DNA of 64,000 bases from Diogma glabrata (lineage: Eukaryota; Arthropoda; Insecta; Diptera; Cylindrotomidae). This document shows, piece after piece, positions 36,541 through 47,500 of this stretch. The position numbers were made by a program, and so were the translations under genes. The DNA lies in NCBI GenBank assembly GCA_963693315.1, contig OY856188.1:244509926-244573925 (forward strand). The letters run 5' to 3'. Under the pieces are notes generated by a model that was not told the DNA's origin, did not search any database, and saw only the letters and a program-made list of their open reading frames with translations. The stretch's first letter is position 1; each line of letters starts with the position of its first letter.

Positions 36541-36689
36541 TTTGAAATATCATCGCCTCGGTTTCGTAGTTGGATAGCTTGCCTGCCAAGGAATTCGAAT
36601 TATGTCGGGTATAGTATTATATTTTGGAGAATCCCCAGTATGATGACATTGTTGAATTGTTTTTATGGAGTGCCTCAAACAAAGCATTA
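36541..36689 (+). repeat. Possible tRNA-like SINE head
   Basis: CATCGCCTCGGTTTCGTAGTTGGATAGCTTGCC followed by GGAATTCGAATT resembles the heads of the SINEs at 27.1 and 27.8 kb (CATCGCC start, pol III-like boxes). No SINE tail was found, because a LINE remnant starts soon after. Confidence 0.35.
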
Positions 36690-38455
36690 CTTGACACACT
36701 GTTACCAGATTAAACGCAGAACTCTCCCGAGCAAGCGGAAATCAGAAGGGTAGCTTTGCTACCTTATGAATTTCGTGATGACTCTAACTTTACAGTCAAT
36801 GAACTAGAGGAGGATGTGATGAGCTGAAAACGTGGCAAGGCCAGTGGTTCTGATCAAATAGAAGTAAACGTTGTTTTAGCTCCGACTTGCTTAAACCTCT
36901 TCAACGGCTGCCTCAGATTTGGTGTAGTTCCAAAGGAGTGGAAAATTGGTCTTGGTATTACAATTCTAAAAGCTGATGATAAGGATCCTTCAGATCCTAA
37001 ATCATACAGTCCAATTATGCTATACTCCCCGTACTGGGCAAAATTTTTGAAAAATTTATAAATAAGAGGCTACAAAAATGCATCGATTTAAATGAAGGGC
37101 TGTCCGATAAGCAGTATGGCTTCTGGAAAGGTTGCCCTACTGAGATGGCAGCTTGTAAACTTACTGATATCGTCCAAGCAACCGTTGAAAAGTACTCATG
37201 TTCATTGATATATCGGGCGCTTTCGATAATCTTTTGTGGATTAGTGTTATAAGCTACCTTAGATCGATAAATTGTCCTGGCAATCTCTATAGAATGCTAG
37301 GCATATGATAGAAGGGCAATAATAAAGGATGACCACGGCTCGGTGGAGAAAACCATAACGAGAGGTGCCCCACAAGGGTCTATTCTCGGTCCAAATTTTT
37401 GGAACATGGTTTTTGACACTAGCATGATGGACGGTGTTTTGGAGGCTGCGTACGCTGATGATAAAGTAATTGTAATAACCGGAAACCCAAGAAAGCAATT
37501 ATAAGAAAGAGGTTAACGAGCACTAGACAATATGACTTCATGGTGCAATTTAAACAAACTAAACCTTTCAACGCACAAAATTGTTATGTTTCAGCTAAAG
37601 GACAAGTACGATCGAGCAAGACCACCTACCATAAAAATTAACGGAGTATCAATCAAAATAATATGCACAGTAAGATACCTTGGGGTCGACTTGGATGAGA
37701 CTGGGGATGTCAGTCATATTACCCGAATATGCGACAGATCAAAGTCCCTCTTCCACAGCTTCATAAGGCTATCATATGAATGCTGGGGTCTGGACAAACA
37801 TAAACTACAACTAATATATAGAACTGTAGCAGGAACAATTCTAACGTATTGCTCGGCTGGTTGGTTATTGAACGCTCAAAGGCTTCGTCTCAGATCAGTG
37901 CGGGTTCAATCCCTATCGACCTTCTCCTTAAGGAAAAGTCAGCATATACAACCAAATTCTCAGCTCAAGCTATGCAAATGATACAACATTAATAAAACAA
38001 GGAGCGAACCTAGAGACGCTCAGCAGCTGGAAAGCACGCTGGGAAGTCTCAGATACGGGAAGCCATACGTATCATTTTATCAACGACGCAACTTTCTCCG
38101 AAATCCAAAGATAGCTATTGACAGTCCTATGATTCAGTTCATCACTGAACACGGCAAATTTAGAGAGTACCTAAAACGTGTTGGAGTAACAAATGATGAA
38201 AATTGCAGTACCTGCGATGTGGATGATACCACACTGCACTTTCTTCTGAACTCGATTACGAAAACTTACGGTACGATCTTAGATCGCACCTAAATGGAGT
38301 TGACACTCTGATAGTAGATACACTCATTACTCTACTGTCAATTATTTATATTGACATTTCTGTTGGAAAGAAATCAGGTTTAACCCCTCAGGCTAATAAA
38401 TGGTTGAGCACATGCGGCAGCCTCTGTAAAAAGAACAATCGCTTTCAAAACTAGT
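36690..38455 (+). pseudogene. Decayed R1-like LINE reverse transcriptase
   Basis: The + strand motifs come in order. NELEEDVMS and KRGKASGSDQIEVNVVLAP (about 36790-36885) precede GVVPKEWKIG (about 36925), then DPSDPKSYSPIM (about 36985). FIDISGAFDNLLWISVISYL (about 37200) is followed by TRGAPQGSILGPNFWNMVFD (about 37360) and the catalytic box AYADDKVIVI (about 37450). The long open part 37532-37981 encodes WCNLNKLNLSTHKIVMFQLK, VRYLGVDLDE and thumb. The C-terminal region has SITEHGKF-like and CSTCDVDDTTLHFLL (about 38200-38255, a zinc-knuckle relic), and the frame ends near 38455. Several stops and frameshifts mark it as dead. The GAPQGSILGPNFWN and YADD spacing favour the R1 clade. Confidence 0.88.
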
Positions 38456-38874
38456 TGAGATTTTTTCATTCAAAACTTTTAATCTATTTAGTGGCCATAT
38501 GCCGGGTGTTTCCGGCAATAATATTCTTTGGCATAAAGTAGTTTTCATATGCGATTTTAGCCATTTTTGGAATATCGTATATTGTTATAGTGGTCCTAGA
38601 ACTAGTTATCATAAAAGCGATACATTTTTAGACATTTGTAAAATTTCGCCGGATTTTCTTAAATCCGGAACATGTTCCGAATATACCAGAACATTGTGTA
38701 AAATACAGACATTATTCCAGATTTATATAATATATCTGTTATGGTTGATTTGAATAATCGGTTATTATTAATTATCCCCGGTTGTAATTAATAATAACAA
38801 AATATGCTGGTTAAAGTCATTAATTTATGTGCGTTTATTACATTGGCCGGTTATTCTTAATAATTTCCTGCATG
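38456..38874. other. Unassigned stretch
   Basis: No gene was seen. Words of the type CCGGTTATTATTAATAAT / ATTAATAATAACCGG recur here and at about 39695-39790 in both orientations. This suggests an AT-rich dispersed repeat with a CCGGTTATT core. Confidence 0.4.
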
Positions 38875-39230
38875 TCATTTGACGATGTTATCACAGACCC
38901 GAGGTATTTGAAGTTTCCCACGCATTTCCAGAAGATATGTTCCTGGATGTTCTTAAAAGTTTAGTTTTACCAATGTCGATGCAAAAGCCAATTCGTTTAG
39001 CAATTCTTTCAAACTATGAGAGACTATCCCTAATATCGCTTTATTTACATCCCAGAAGCGTAAAATCATCTACATAGTCAAGAATTTGACTAGATTTGGT
39101 GCATTATTATTATTATTATTATCATTATTATTAAATAAAAAGGACGCGAGTACATCGCCCTGTCGAACACCTGCTGTTATTTCAAAAGGGTCAGAAACTG
39201 ACCCTTTGATTACTATTCTACAATTTGATC
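38875..39230 (-). pseudogene. Fragment of a third LINE reverse transcriptase
   Basis: On the - strand FEITAGVRQGDVLASFLFN (about 39190-39130), SQILDYVDDFTLLGCK (about 39090-39050) and RIAKRIGFCIDIGKTKLL (about 39010-38960) follow in order. FKYLGSVITSSND comes last, in another frame (about 38915-38880). These are the box 4, box 5 and thumb motifs of a non-LTR reverse transcriptase different from the two at 30 and 37 kb. An ATT/AAT microsatellite (39104-39135) interrupts it. The ends are not definable. Confidence 0.75.
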
Positions 39231-40394
39231 ACGATGTTGTGAGCCCGTGTAACTCACAACATCGTAATCAAATTTATTTGAATCGCTAAAATTAATTATT
39301 CATAGCACCCATTTGTTTTTTATGTATGTTTTCATTAGCTTTTTTTTTTTTTTATTTATAGCTTAGCTCCTTTATGGAGCCATATCACCCTTTCATTAAC
39401 TTCACAAAAAAAATTTCAATTCGCAATAAAATGACATGTATTATGTGCATGACATGTATTATGTACAGTTTTGTACACGGGGATTTTGTAACATGCACAA
39501 TTAATGCACATTTTACGAACTTTTTTCATAAATGTTTAACGGGAAGTAATTTTTGATCGTCTCAAAAAATGCAAGTGTTTATATCCAAATAAAACAATCA
39601 ACCAGAACTCTCGATCAATCATATTACGTATGTGTAATGCAAATTTCAAGTTAAACGTCTTGAAAATTAATACATATGCCAAACCTAATTGGTAATAACC
39701 GGTTAAAGTGATTACTGTTCAATTTTTATCACATTTACCAAAACGCTTGGATATTGTTAATAATCGCCGGTTATTATTAATAATAATCGGATTTATTACT
39801 TTCATCGTAACATATCCATTACAAAAAGCAAATTTTGATTGAGAATTAGAAATTTTGTTCTTCGATTTGAACATTTTCTCATCCATAAAAACAATGCTAG
39901 GAGGGTCGGGAGTTGTCTGATTTTTAACCTATGGCACAACTTTTTGCTTTTTAAAAACATTTTAAAATTTAATATGTTAGATGTAGATTATGATTTACTT
40001 TGATAGAATTTCACATCGTGACATGTAAACCATGTTCTCATTCTGATATTTGCAATCCGGGACCATGTGAAAAATAGGAAAATTCCGTTAGATGTGGAAC
40101 ACGAGTCAGATTGACAGAGGGTAATACAATGCAAAAAAATATAGAATTTTTTCAAAGTTTGAATATTTTGCCCTCGTTAGAAAGCAAACTCGGATCAATT
40201 TGAACACTTCTGAAGATTTATGAAATTTATTGCAATCCGTTAAACGCAAAACAATATTGAGATTGGCCGATTTTGTTCACCTCAATGTGCAACTATCTAG
40301 GAATTTAAAAATTACATTTTGCATTGTCACGTTTTTTTATTTTCCTCAAATTAACCTAGCTCTTAATTATTTTTAATCTACAGTTGTGACAACG
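39231..40394. other. Intergenic stretch
   Basis: No gene was recognised. It contains a tandem duplicate ATGACATGTATTATGT (39431-39465) and CCGGTTATT-type words near 39698 and 39766. The rest is unassigned. Confidence 0.45.
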
Positions 40395-41576
40395 CTGTGT
40401 ACTTCAGTCCCTGCTGTTGACATACCAGTTAACGTGAGATATCACATATCATTGGCAATAACATCTTAGGGAAACTGACTGATGAACTGTGTTCAGTCAA
40501 CGGTAGCACGCAAAACCTTAGTTATGGAATATTCCTTGATTCCAATTTTTGTTTGGTTCCTGCAATTTTTTCTAAAAAATCTACTTTTACGCTTTCATTA
40601 TATTTAAATGTCCTTTATCCTATCATGAAATATTGACCTTTGTTATATTTTGCTATTTTAAAGGATGTATTGTTTAAAAAGAAATTCCATTCCTTAAAAA
40701 GAAAGACAAAAAAATAATTAGCGTCTATCAACACCATAACGCAAGTGGTTGTGCAACCTCGACACCGTAGAACGCTCTTTGTTGTAGGACTTCGTTTTTA
40801 AAATTTTTTATGTGCTGTTGTGACACATTTAAAATTCCTACTAAACAACACATTTTACTAAAATACATTAAATATTCAACACCTTAATTGCTCCACAACA
40901 ACAAAAAAACAATACAGCAAACAACATTCACGAACCAGAATATTATTCTAATATCTTCAGAACCTACAAATGGTTGACTGTAGAAATTTTCAGTAAAGCA
41001 TAACGGTCAAAATAATACACAAAATATCCTATAAAATAACACTTAAAACTTTATTCAGAATTAAAAAATAGCTTTATTTTTATTTTCACGGTTTTGAGTT
41101 CACGATAGAGCGTTTCGTTTACAATTAAATTTCACTAAAAATAAAATTTCTATTTGAACTGTTTACACTTTCGCAGTCTAATTTCTTTAATTAAAAGCTC
41201 GCAAAATTCTGAGAAAAATCGACGTCATTATTTTGCATGTACTTTATTTAATGTGTTTGTTTTCTTGATACTTCTTGAAATTTTAAATATTTATAGGGTG
41301 AAGTGAGATCGAATATTTTCTGCTACTAAAAACAATTTTGAATGCAACCAAAACCATCTAGACATTTTTTAAATTTTCCGCCATTCTCGAAAATTGAACA
41401 TATTTCTAATTTGGAAATTTTTTCCCCCTCTAAACATTCCTGGATGTCCCATACTATAGAAATAATGTAAAATTTAGCATAACCCGTTAGATGCGAAAAT
41501 GATTTGGATTGGTGAGAGCACTGTGCGATTGGAGATGTTATTATGGGTTGCATGTGCTCTCTAACATGATAAGCAA

Positions 41577-41660
41577 CTTTGTATGCATCATTCAGACACC
41601 ATCGGTATGCATCATCGGTATGCATCGGTATGCATCGGTATGCATCGTATGCATCATCCA
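41577..41660. repeat. Short tandem repeat of GCATCGGTAT
   Basis: Near-perfect tandem copies of TATGCATCGG (about 11 bp) with ATGCATCAT variants. The minus-strand open frame across them (41326-41712) is a product of the repeat. Confidence 0.85.
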
Positions 41661-43036
41661 AACATTTTTGAGAAACTTTATTTAACACAAAATCCTGATA
41701 TTTTCGTTCCACATATTATCTATTTTGTCGAAACTAGGCAAAAGTGTTTTTCTCGATTATAATACAGAACAAAAAATATTAACACGTTTTTTTAGTGTTC
41801 CCTAATTCCTATCAATGGTCCTCGTTATTTTATTATCAAACGTTAAAAAAAAATAAAACCATAAGTTAATTTAAGTCCAATTAACTCATTAAAAGTCATT
41901 CCACTCTATTACATTTTACTATCTATAATAAAATACCCACACTAAAAGCTTTATAAAAAAACAATTTCCCAAAAAGCTTTTAATTACATAAAATCACAAA
42001 TTTCGCGCTTTTATTAATTTTTATTTATTATTCTTCCACCACACATTTCATTCATAAATAGAATAAACGTAAGGAAAATAAACGATGAACATAAACGATA
42101 AATTATGATTTCTTTATTATATTCTAAACAGATTCTTATTGTTGTAGAAATAAGAAAATAAGGGAAAAAATGTAGTGAGCACACGCGATTTTATCACGGA
42201 GAAGAAGAGAAATTTTATAATAAATCTTTTACATTTATAAACAATCAGATCTCAAGCGACCATAGTCAGTCTATATATGAACTCGAACAAAAATAGTCTC
42301 GTTATAATAATGATTATTTTCCAATGATTCGCGACCGGTGAATTCCAAAAGAATAATATTATAAGAAAAAATTTAATTTTTTGTTCTTCTTAATTAAAGT
42401 GAAATAATTAAAATTAAAGTTAAAAAAAAATTTAGTGGAAATAAATTAAACTTTCACATATAAAAATATTCATAACAATAATTTTAATTACTTGTAATTA
42501 AAAGATAAAAAGTGATGATAATGTTTCGATTTTTTTAATAATTTTTCTATGCATATAATGTAAGATTTTATATAGATTGTGTATTTATTCTAATTAAGTA
42601 GTTGATCTTACAAATATGTTGTGTTTCTATGTCTACCTTCAAGCTAAACAATTATATAATTTTCTTAACTTTCTCAAGTTTCGAATATTAAGGGCTATTA
42701 TGCTAATAATTTATTTTAACTAAGAAAAGGCGTAACATCTTTTTTATAACAAAAGATCGTAGGTTGCAGATAACCTTTTATATTTATTTTAAAACTTGAA
42801 AAGGAAGAAAAACTTTATCTAAGAAATATAAATTTTATGTTAAGTTTTAAATTTTAACAGCGATACTTGGGTTAAACAATTTTCCGCATGAAATTAATTT
42901 TGACTTGCATGAAAGAATATGAATAGTAAGCAGAGTAAGAAAACTAGCCGTTGCTGGTTTCTTATTTGAAAAATATTCTTTTCGAATCAAAAGCTATTAA
43001 CTGGGTTATAGAGCTTTGAGATTCTTTATGTTTATA

Positions 43037-44437
43037 TTACTTCGGTCTAAAAGACCTAAGTATTACATTCGTGAGCTAAAAGTGAAATTCTTAACCTCAA
43101 TTGTTTGGCATTTCTCGACGTTTAAGGACCTCCTGATTCTAAAAAAAGCAAAAAAAAATGTAGGTCTGTCTGCCAGCCGGCCGTCGCAATCTACGAAATC
43201 TAGAAAACATGTGGACGGATTTCAAAAAATTTTTTTTCTAAAATATTTACTCAATAGAAAGAGCCGAGAGGACGATATGTTCGATAACTGTACCGGAAGT
43301 GTGTCATAAAAATCATCAAGTGTGTCAAAACAAGGAAATTTGCATATTTTTTGCTTAAAAAACTTTTATTTTAAGTGATTTCAAGTAGGAACATTGAATT
43401 TGGAGAAATCTTGATGGTCGGGATCGGTATGTGAGACCAAAATCTAGATTACTACATAATAAGTTTGTCCAAAAATGTTGTCAAGTGTGTCTAAAGAAAG
43501 ATTTTTTACCCAATTTTTTGGAACAAAATAAAATTAATTATTTGTTTGCCATAAAATTTTATTATTATTATTGAGAGTTATGGCATTATAAGTTTGTCAA
43601 AAAAATATTGTCAAGTGTGTCAATAAAAATGAGTTCCTTTATTTTTTTAGATAATTTTTTGGAAAAAAAAATTTAGCTATTTGTTTACGTAAATATAATT
43701 AAACATGGAAATTTTTGAATTTGTTATAGTTTTTGAAATATTTTTGGAATTTTGAAAAAGTTTTAGTTTTTGATTTTGTAAGAATTTTTGGAATATATTT
43801 AGAATTTTGAAATATTTAAAATTTTTGATTTTATTATAATTTTTATAATTTTGGAAAAAGTTTCAATTTTTGAATTGTTATAATTTTTGCAATATTTTTA
43901 GAATTTTGGAAAAAGTTTGAATTTTTAAGAGTTTTTGAAATATTGTTGGAATTTAGAAAAGTTTATATATTTGATTTTATTCTAATTTTTGGAGTATTTT
44001 GTGGAATTTTGAAAAAAGTTTCAATTTTTGACTTTCTTATAATTTTTGCAATAGTTTTAGAATTTTTGAAAAAAGTTTTAATCTTTGATTTTGTAATAAT
44101 TTTTGGAATATTTTTAGAACTTTGAAAAAAGTTTGATTTTATTTAATTTTATAATATTTTTGGAATTTTGAAAGAAATATGAATTTGTGATTTTGAAATT
44201 TTTTCTCGAAACGCTAAATGGAGAGGTTTTTGAGTAGTTTGCTGAGTGTATCATCATCATCATCATCAAAAAAATACTGGTTCTTTAACAAAGAGTGATG
44301 TTTGATATACATCGCTGCCCAAAACTAAAAACCATGTCCTCATAACAGTTTTTGGCCGAAAACTATATCAAAATCCTTAGCCCAGACCGAAGTCTTGATA
44401 TCTCAGGGCTTGAGATTTCAGCCCCTCAATATTTTTT
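43037..44437 (+). repeat. Composite satellite-bearing repeat, full but shorter copy
   Basis: It starts TTACTTCGGTCTAAAAGACC. Cassette A has TCTGCCAGCCGGCCGTCGCA near 43170, and cassette B TTGTCAAGTGTGTC motifs to about 43630. Cassette C spans about 43700-44190 with roughly half the 54-bp units of the 34.6-kb copy. Cassette D ends TCTTGATATCTCAGGGCTTG AGATTTCAGCCCCTCAATATT. A small ATC microsatellite (about 44250-44270) lies within D. The copy-number difference in C accounts for the length difference between family members. Confidence 0.85.
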
Positions 44438-44649
44438 ATTTATTATATTTATTCTAAATTCGCTTGATTTTACTTTCCATTGACATTTCAGTCAATTGGT
44501 TGTTTTAAAGGAAATTATTAATGTGATTGTACGGCTTATCACGGTGATTTAAATCTGCATCAATTTGAGTATAAACGTTTCGGCTTGTTTAATAAAATCT
44601 TAAAAATATTTTAACCTAAATTAATTTTGACTTCAGAGTTAACTGACCA

Positions 44650-44732
44650 GACGTCCCACGCTGCGTGGAAATGTCCCACATTTCACGGTGTTGTCCCACG
44701 GGCAAATTGGTCCCACGAAGCGTCCCATGGAA
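44650..44732. repeat. Cluster of five GTCCCAC words
   Basis: GTCCCAC or GTCCCAT starts at about 44653, 44673, 44693, 44709 and 44722, with roughly 20-bp spacing for the first three. Some sit beside short inverted complements (CCCACGCTGCGTGG). The GC content is far above the local level. The function is unknown; subterminal repeats of a mobile element are one possibility. Confidence 0.7.
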
Positions 44733-45574
44733 ACAAACGTATGCACCACAATTTCCCGCGTTATCGAAATCATAAAAACCTTACACATATGTAGAGTTTC
44801 TACAAAATCTCATTGAAAGGAAGCAATGGTTTGAAAGTTGTTCTATATGGTTTCACAGTTCTTTCTTTTCCCGTTTTTGTTTTTAATGAAATGTGTTGTA
44901 TAGCAGGAATTACAGTATGTCTCAGAACAACACTGTTCTTAGATGTTCTTGTTCTAAGATGATGATTAGGGATTGAAATCCCAGGATTAGCGTTTTGTGA
45001 AGCGGCATTCATAAATTTTATATCCCAAGAGCCCAGGATCTCGGAATTTAAAATTTATGAGTCGCGAGATGCCGAGATTCGTGAAGCATGAGTTCCGGAA
45101 GTGCAAACCCTAGTGTTGATAGACGCAAATCTTTATTTTTTTTGTCTTTTATATTTTTTTTAAAGAATGGGTTGCTTTACCATAAATCATATCGGATACA
45201 AAGTACGACATAGACCAATGATAGGATAGAGAAAGTTTAAATAAAATAAAAGGTTAAACGCAAATTTGTTTTAAAAATTTGCAGCAACAAAACTAAAATG
45301 GGGCTGCCAATAATCCTGCTAGAGACATATTGTTTTATCATGTCACGTACCATTTTCCTCAAACCCATATTTGGAACTATATGATTGCTCGTTTCTTCAT
45401 GCATGAAATAGCATGCCATCAACAAGGAATATTCCACAGCTAAGATTGAGGATAGGCTATACCGTTGACTGAATACAGTTCATCCGCCCACCCCTCCACT
45501 AATATATCAGATTGGCTAGTGATATCCCACTGGTATTGATATTTTACTGGTCAATAGCAGGGACTGGAGTACAG

Positions 45575-46754
45575 TTCTTACAGTTTTTATAATGTCATTT
45601 ATTGATATAGAACAAACCAATGAAAAATTTTTTTTACTGAAATAGTGTTTGAATTTAACTATAACTTTATCAGTATCTGTAAATTCCTTTTCTCAGTAAA
45701 ATTTTACATTAAACAAACTTTTATTGTGTATTCCTGTAGCGGTGAATTTGCAGTTAACAATGGACGTTATGATATCCATATATTATCCATATATTAGTAG
45801 ACACAAATAAACATAAAAAGCGTTACTATCAACTGTTGAATCCAGCAACCTAAATACTGCCGATTCTAGCTCGATAGTTTAGAGAGCATACCGCAACACC
45901 GTGGTGTGTCACGGTGTGAAAAATTGGCTAAGCAAACTTAATTTGAATTTGAAAGAGAATGTATTGGATGAGCCGTCTATTTTCTTTATAACGGAATAAA
46001 AACTAATGTTGATTTAATGCTAATCAATGTTAGCCGCATTAATGCCAGCACTATAGAAAGAATATTGAAGATGTATGAACCTCTGAAGGTATATTTCCTA
46101 GTAGCTGAGAAATGTCCAATTAAAATCAAAGAATTTCTTTAAGGTCAAAAATTTTCTTTTTCCACAAAGCTAGCATACTCCATCCATATCATCAAACTCA
46201 TTGATAGTCCGGTAGAAATAGACATAAGCAAGGGGCTAGGCTTACAATAATTCCCATAGAGCTGAAAATTGGTACAGACCTTAAGTTCATCATTATAAAT
46301 AATATGTCAAAAGTCCCCATCGATCCCATGTGTGGGTAAAAAGTTATTCAAGGTCAAAGGTCAAAAAATCGGTTTTTTGCGTTTTTCTCGTCAATGGTAA
46401 ATATTATCGCCAAAATAGATGAAATAAAACTTGTAGATCATTAAATTCTCTACAAAAAATATTCTGATATTTTTTTTCGTATGAATCACTGTTTAAGAGA
46501 TATCGCGGTTTCAAAACATAAAAAAGTCGTATTCTATAGAATATGCACACATTTCCGCACCACCCATGCGGTAGTGTGCTTGGTGCTTTTTTTAACGTGG
46601 TTTTCCCTGTAAGAATATTCCACGATCTATTGTGAGCCATTTTTATTAGATAAAATTAGATGATTAACCCTTTTAGTCATCACAGTCAACAAGAAAATGT
46701 AGACACTAGAGGCGCTGCGCAGAACCTTATCCATGCAGCATGTGATTTTGCGTT
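45575..46754. other. Intergenic stretch with a probable dispersed repeat
   Basis: No gene was recognised. 46230-46640 has phrases such as AAGTCCCCATCGATCCCATG, AAGGTCAAAGGTCAAAAAAT and GAGATATCGCGGTTTCAAAA, which suggest a non-autonomous repeat, but no second copy in this window confirms it. Confidence 0.35.
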
Positions 46755-47500
46755 TCTTTTCATTCTTTTGTTTTGGAATGATATTCTAAGGGAAATAATA
46801 TCTGTGCTCAGATTGGATTGCAAAGCACGGGCTTGAATATTGATCAATTAGTTACAAAAATAGAGTCAATTCGTAACGAAGTCACATTGTAGAAGAGGCA
46901 ATAATTCTTGCTGCGAAAAAATCGGAGGACTATGACATTCCAATGGAAAGCCGAATTCGTCGTAAAAACGCAAAAAACCAATGGCTGGTGAGTTTGCCCC
47001 TGATGTAGGACTGACACTGAGAGCTCAACTTAAAAAGGACTGTTGGAATGTCTTGACCGATTCAGTGTTGAACTCCGAACTAGACCTAAGTCAGTTCAAG
47101 ATTTAGCTTCATTTTTCGAGGCTGTGCAGACAAACACTTAGCTTTTGGCGAACAGTGAAAAGTTGAAATAATCTGTATCAAAATTTACCAGTTTTTATGA
47201 TGAGGTATCGGCAACAGAACTCCTCATAGAGATACCAAGGTTGAGGAGGCATTTAAAAGCGGCCAATGTTACAGTTTCTAACTGGGTGTACCTAGACTTT
47301 TTGAAATTCATCGTGGAATGGGATTTTTCAGAATTTTTTCCGAATCTTACGGTCGCACTAAAGTTATTTATGACTATTTGCGTATTAGTGGCTTCGTGTG
47401 AGAGGAGTTTCAGCAAATTAAAATTAATTAAAAATTACTTGCGGGCAATAATGACCCAATGTAGCTTATTAATAATAATGCTCATTTGTATTAATTAAAA
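46755..47500 (+). pseudogene. hAT-like (ZMYM-type) transposase C-terminal remnant
   Basis: The + strand reads in broken frames. FWNDILREII (about 46771) is followed by LQSTGLNIDQLVTKIESIRN (about 46821), AAKKSEDYDIPMESRIRRKN (about 46912), then LTLRAQLKKDCWNVL (about 47010). The open end 47241-47498 holds FPNLTVALKLFMTICVLVAS and CERSFSKLKLIKNYLRAIM. The last two are the hallmark of the hAT C-terminal dimerisation region (SCERSFSKL.LIK.YLR). Stops and shifts between blocks, a missing catalytic centre and no visible inverted ends show a truncated dead copy. Confidence 0.85.

Larger units (their letters stand above)
40395..45574. mobile_element. ~5.2-kb segment bounded by inverted copies of one sequence
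   Basis: CTGTGTACTTCAGTCCCTGC (40395) and the inverse of the right end (CTGTACTCCAGTCCCTGCTA, ending 45574) start two matching arms. Further inward both contain GATGAACTGT(G/A)TTCAGTCAACGGTA, CTTAG(t/c)T(a/g)TGGAATATTCCTTG and GCGTCTATCAACAC(c/t)A, giving arms of about 330-460 bp with indels. A third partial copy lies at 13883-13945. The segment may be a DNA transposon with long inverted ends, later filled by a composite repeat (43037-44437), or two independent inverted repeats. No transposase ORF is recognisable between the arms. Confidence 0.55.

Noticed and set aside
41326..41712. 128-codon minus-strand frame with DAYRCI repeats
   Set aside because: Its centre is the TATGCATCGG tandem repeat and the rest shows no domain.
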